DNA from: Candidatus Melainabacteria bacterium
Lineage (GTDB): Bacteria; Cyanobacteriota; Vampirovibrionia; 2-02-FULL-35-15
Direction of reading: 5' to 3'
Assembly (NCBI GenBank): GCA_023250155.1
Contig: JAHFBG010000011.1
Coordinates: 1-44,604 of the forward strand
DNA length: 44,604 nt
Below, one piece after another: positions 42,944-44,604 of the stretch (position 1 is the first letter of the stretch; each line of letters opens with the position of its first letter). The position numbers were made by a program, and so were the translations under genes. The notes beneath the pieces were generated by a model that did no database searches, was not told the DNA's origin, and was given only the letters and a program-made list of their open reading frames with translations.

Positions 42944-44116
42944 ATGAATGTAGATAAATCTAAAATGAAGAACCAAAAACCAAAAATTGTTTTATGTGGT
43001 GGTGGAACCGGTGGTCATATATTTCCAAGCATTGCTGTTGGTGAGGTTTTAAGAGAAGAAGGTTGCGATCTTTTTTACATAGGAGTAAATGGAAGAATTG
43101 AAGAGAAATTATCAGATGAAAATAATATAGATTTTTATGGGTATGAGTTTTCAGGCTTTCCAAGAAAGCTTCAAAAAGAGCTTTTGTTTTGGCCTTTCAA
43201 TCTTCTTAAAGCAGTATCCAAAGCAAAAATTTATTTAAACTATATAAAGCCAGATGTTGTATTTGGAACTGGAGGCTATTCAAGCGCTCCTGTATTTATT
43301 GCTGCTAAAAGACTGAATATACCTTATATCATTCATAATCTTGATGTTAGATTAGGACTTGCAAATAAATTTAGTGCAAATGGTGCTGCTTTAGTGACTT
43401 TAGGCTTTGAGTCAGACAAGTCTTTCTTTAAGGATACAGAAGTGGTAGTCACTGGGAATCCTGTAAGAAAAAGTTTTGTAGATATTGAACAGCTTGATAA
43501 ATTGAAACTATATGAAGAGTTCAATTTATCTCCTGATAAAAAAACACTTTTTGTAATTGGAGGTTCTCAGGGTGCAAATGCAATCAATGAAACGATGATA
43601 GAAATTTTGAAGGAGTTAGTTTTAAACAATAATATTCAGGTAATTCACCAGACAGGTGAAACTACACATGAAAACTATATTAAAAGAATACCCAGTAAAG
43701 TAGCTGAAACTACAAGTTATTTAGCAAAACCATTTTTTACAAATCCTGAAAAATGTTATCATCTTGCCGATCTTGTAATTTCTCGATCTGGTGCTATGAC
43801 TACTACTGAAATTGCAGTACTTGGTAAACCCGCTATTTTTATTCCTTATCCATATGCAGGAAATCATCAGGAAGCAAATGCAATGAGTATTGTAAGTAGT
43901 GGTGGTGCAGTTCTTATGAGACAAAAAGATTTAAGAAGTAAGGCATTATTAAATACAATTTTAAGTCTTATAAATGATTCCACAAAACTAACCAGCATGT
44001 CACAGATAACAAAATCATTTGGAAAACCAAATGCTACAAGAAAAATAGTTGATTTGATTTTAGGGAAAACACAATTAGAAAACAATAATACAGAGAATCA
44101 AGTAACTCTTGTATAG
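42944..44116 (+). CDS. murG: UDP-N-acetylglucosamine transferase MurG
   Basis: Transfers GlcNAc to lipid I to form lipid II, on the cytoplasmic side of the membrane. The N-terminal loop GGGTGGHIFPSIAV, GTGGYSSAPV, the C-terminal donor-site segment VISRSGAMTTTEIAVLGKPA and FIPYPYAGNHQEANA all match the family. The usual IHEQN segment reads IHNLDVRLGLANK, so the conserved Glu-Gln-Asn triplet is absent, a variation worth noting. The 390-residue length is normal. Start at 42944, four bases after the previous stop. Confidence 0.93.
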   Translation: MNVDKSKMKNQKPKIVLCGGGTGGHIFPSIAVGEVLREEGCDLFYIGVNGRIEEKLSDENNIDFYGYEFSGFPRKLQKELLFWPFNLLKAVSKAKIYLNYIKPDVVFGTGGYSSAPVFIAAKRLNIPYIIHNLDVRLGLANKFSANGAALVTLGFESDKSFFKDTEVVVTGNPVRKSFVDIEQLDKLKLYEEFNLSPDKKTLFVIGGSQGANAINETMIEILKELVLNNNIQVIHQTGETTHENYIKRIPSKVAETTSYLAKPFFTNPEKCYHLADLVISRSGAMTTTEIAVLGKPAIFIPYPYAGNHQEANAMSIVSSGGAVLMRQKDLRSKALLNTILSLINDSTKLTSMSQITKSFGKPNATRKIVDLILGKTQLENNNTENQVTLV

Positions 44117-44137
44117 ATTGCCCGCCTTCGCTCAAAT

Positions 44138-44177
44138 AAAAAATCCTACTGCACCTACAAATAAAATGCAGTAGGAT
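44138..44177 (-). terminator. Intrinsic terminator of the Cys-rich repeat gene
   Basis: An 11-bp perfect inverted repeat, ATCCTACTGCA (44143-44153) and TGCAGTAGGAT (44167-44177), with a 13-base loop. On the minus strand the stem is followed by a run of six T, so it should end transcription of the gene at 44211-44604. The stem also lies downstream of murG on the plus strand. Confidence 0.75.
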
Positions 44178-44210
44178 CTGTATTAATGCTAGTTATCTAG
44201 CGAAAAAGGT

Positions 44211-44604
44211 TTATTCAACTAAACAAGTATCAGAACAACCATCTTCATTTGCTGTATTACCATCATCACACTGTTCACCAGTGTCTACAATACTATTTCC
44301 GCAGGATTCACTTTGACAAGTAGCATTACAGCCATCACCACTTGTAGTGTTTCCATCATCACATTGCTCAGTGCCATCTTGTAGGACATTGTCTCCACAA
44401 AAAGCACTGTGACAAATATTTAAACAAGCATCAGAGTTTATAGTATTACCATCATCACACTGTTCACCAGTGTCTACAATACTATTTCCGCAGGATTCAC
44501 TTTGACAAGTAGCATTACAGCCATCACCACTTGTAGTGTTTCCATCATCACATTGCTCAGTGCCATCTTGTAGGACATTGTCTCCACAAAAAGCACTGTG
44601 ACAA
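44211..44604 (-). CDS. Cys-rich repeat protein (DUF4215 / Myxococcus repeat type), 5'-truncated by window edge
   Basis: The frame continues past the window; 130 C-terminal residues and the stop are visible. It consists of Cys-rich units such as CGDNVLQDGTEQCDDGNTTS, GDGCNATCQSES and CGNSIVDTGEQCDDGNT, the pattern of the DUF4215/Myxococcus cysteine-rich repeat. Such proteins are typically secreted or surface attached and stabilised by disulfides. A 162-bp segment is exactly repeated (44254-44415 and 44443-44604, period 189 bp, 63 codons), showing recent duplication. It ends EDGCSDTCLVE. Confidence 0.85.
   Translation of the reverse strand, partial: CHSAFCGDNVLQDGTEQCDDGNTTSGDGCNATCQSESCGNSIVDTGEQCDDGNTINSDACLNICHSAFCGDNVLQDGTEQCDDGNTTSGDGCNATCQSESCGNSIVDTGEQCDDGNTANEDGCSDTCLVE
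44254..44604. repeat. Perfect 162-bp direct repeat, period 189 bp
   Basis: The block at 44254-44415 is repeated without mismatch at 44443-44604, separated by 27 unique bases. It lies in the coding region of the Cys-rich protein and runs to the end of the window, so more copies may follow. Confidence 0.9.

Noticed and set aside
1..44604. tRNA or rRNA genes
   Set aside because: I found no T-loop GGTTCGAATCC-type sequence within a cloverleaf and no rRNA-like conserved blocks on either strand.

Overview
The window is a strongly A+T-rich bacterial chromosome segment that is densely coding, with the genes on both strands. It carries respiratory complex I genes (nuoA-D), peptidoglycan synthesis (murG), CoA and folate genes and the gmk-rpoZ-coaBC linkage, so it looks like a free-living bacterium with a cell wall. 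Low GC, complex I, many secretion-type hypothetical proteins and heptanucleotide repeats of the kind known from cyanobacteria would fit a Melainabacteria/Vampirovibrionia-like lineage. That placement is inference and was not tested.

Layout. 1-4310: nuoA-nuoB-nuoC on the minus strand, then a plus-strand gene with a nuclease-like motif (1504-2757) that separates nuoC from nuoD. 4366-4903: a BrnT/BrnA-type toxin-antitoxin pair directly upstream of nuoA. 4953-6906: an AIM24-family protein and a membrane-anchored TPR protein. 6961-10947: gmk, rpoZ, coaBC, an exported OB-like protein, a small Roadblock-like protein and an exported TrbI/VirB10-like protein. 10950-13863: two paralogous orphan genes, two orphan plus-strand genes and msrA. 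13957-19357: a HEAT-repeat gene and a giant DUF4011-helicase-nuclease, a likely defence gene. 19538-22804: two tandem paralogues, each with about eight dockerin/EF-hand loops followed by a C39-like papain-fold domain. 22818-25212: a STAS-like protein, a MITE-like element and a protein with kinase-like and FHA-like signatures. 25329-28240: LemA, two TPM-domain proteins and an EamA transporter. 28290-31161: two small ORFs, folB, a membrane protein and pabB. 31294-39948: a 1549-residue transglutaminase-like/DUF58 fusion, a third C39-like protein and a large exported helical protein. 39949-44116: a Ca2+/cation antiporter, an S41 (Ctp) protease, an orphan gene and murG. 44211-44604: the 3' end of a cysteine-rich (DUF4215-type) repeat protein that runs off the window.

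The most distinctive features are: (i) a heptanucleotide-based repeat family that forms palindromic elements, two of them inserted in frame in pabB and encoding the same peptide, with other copies supplying a stop codon, an upstream leader and a 17-unit heptad tract; (ii) a family of three C39-like cysteine-protease-fold proteins, two with calcium-binding-type loops, near a transglutaminase-DUF58 fusion and a Ca2+/cation exchanger; (iii) several start codons lying only 7-9 nt after a -10 box, suggesting leaderless mRNAs; (iv) nuoD split from nuoABC by an opposing gene. No tRNA, rRNA or CRISPR array was seen. No stretch longer than 300 bases lacks a gene; the longest gaps (19358-19537 and 23190-23445) are described below.
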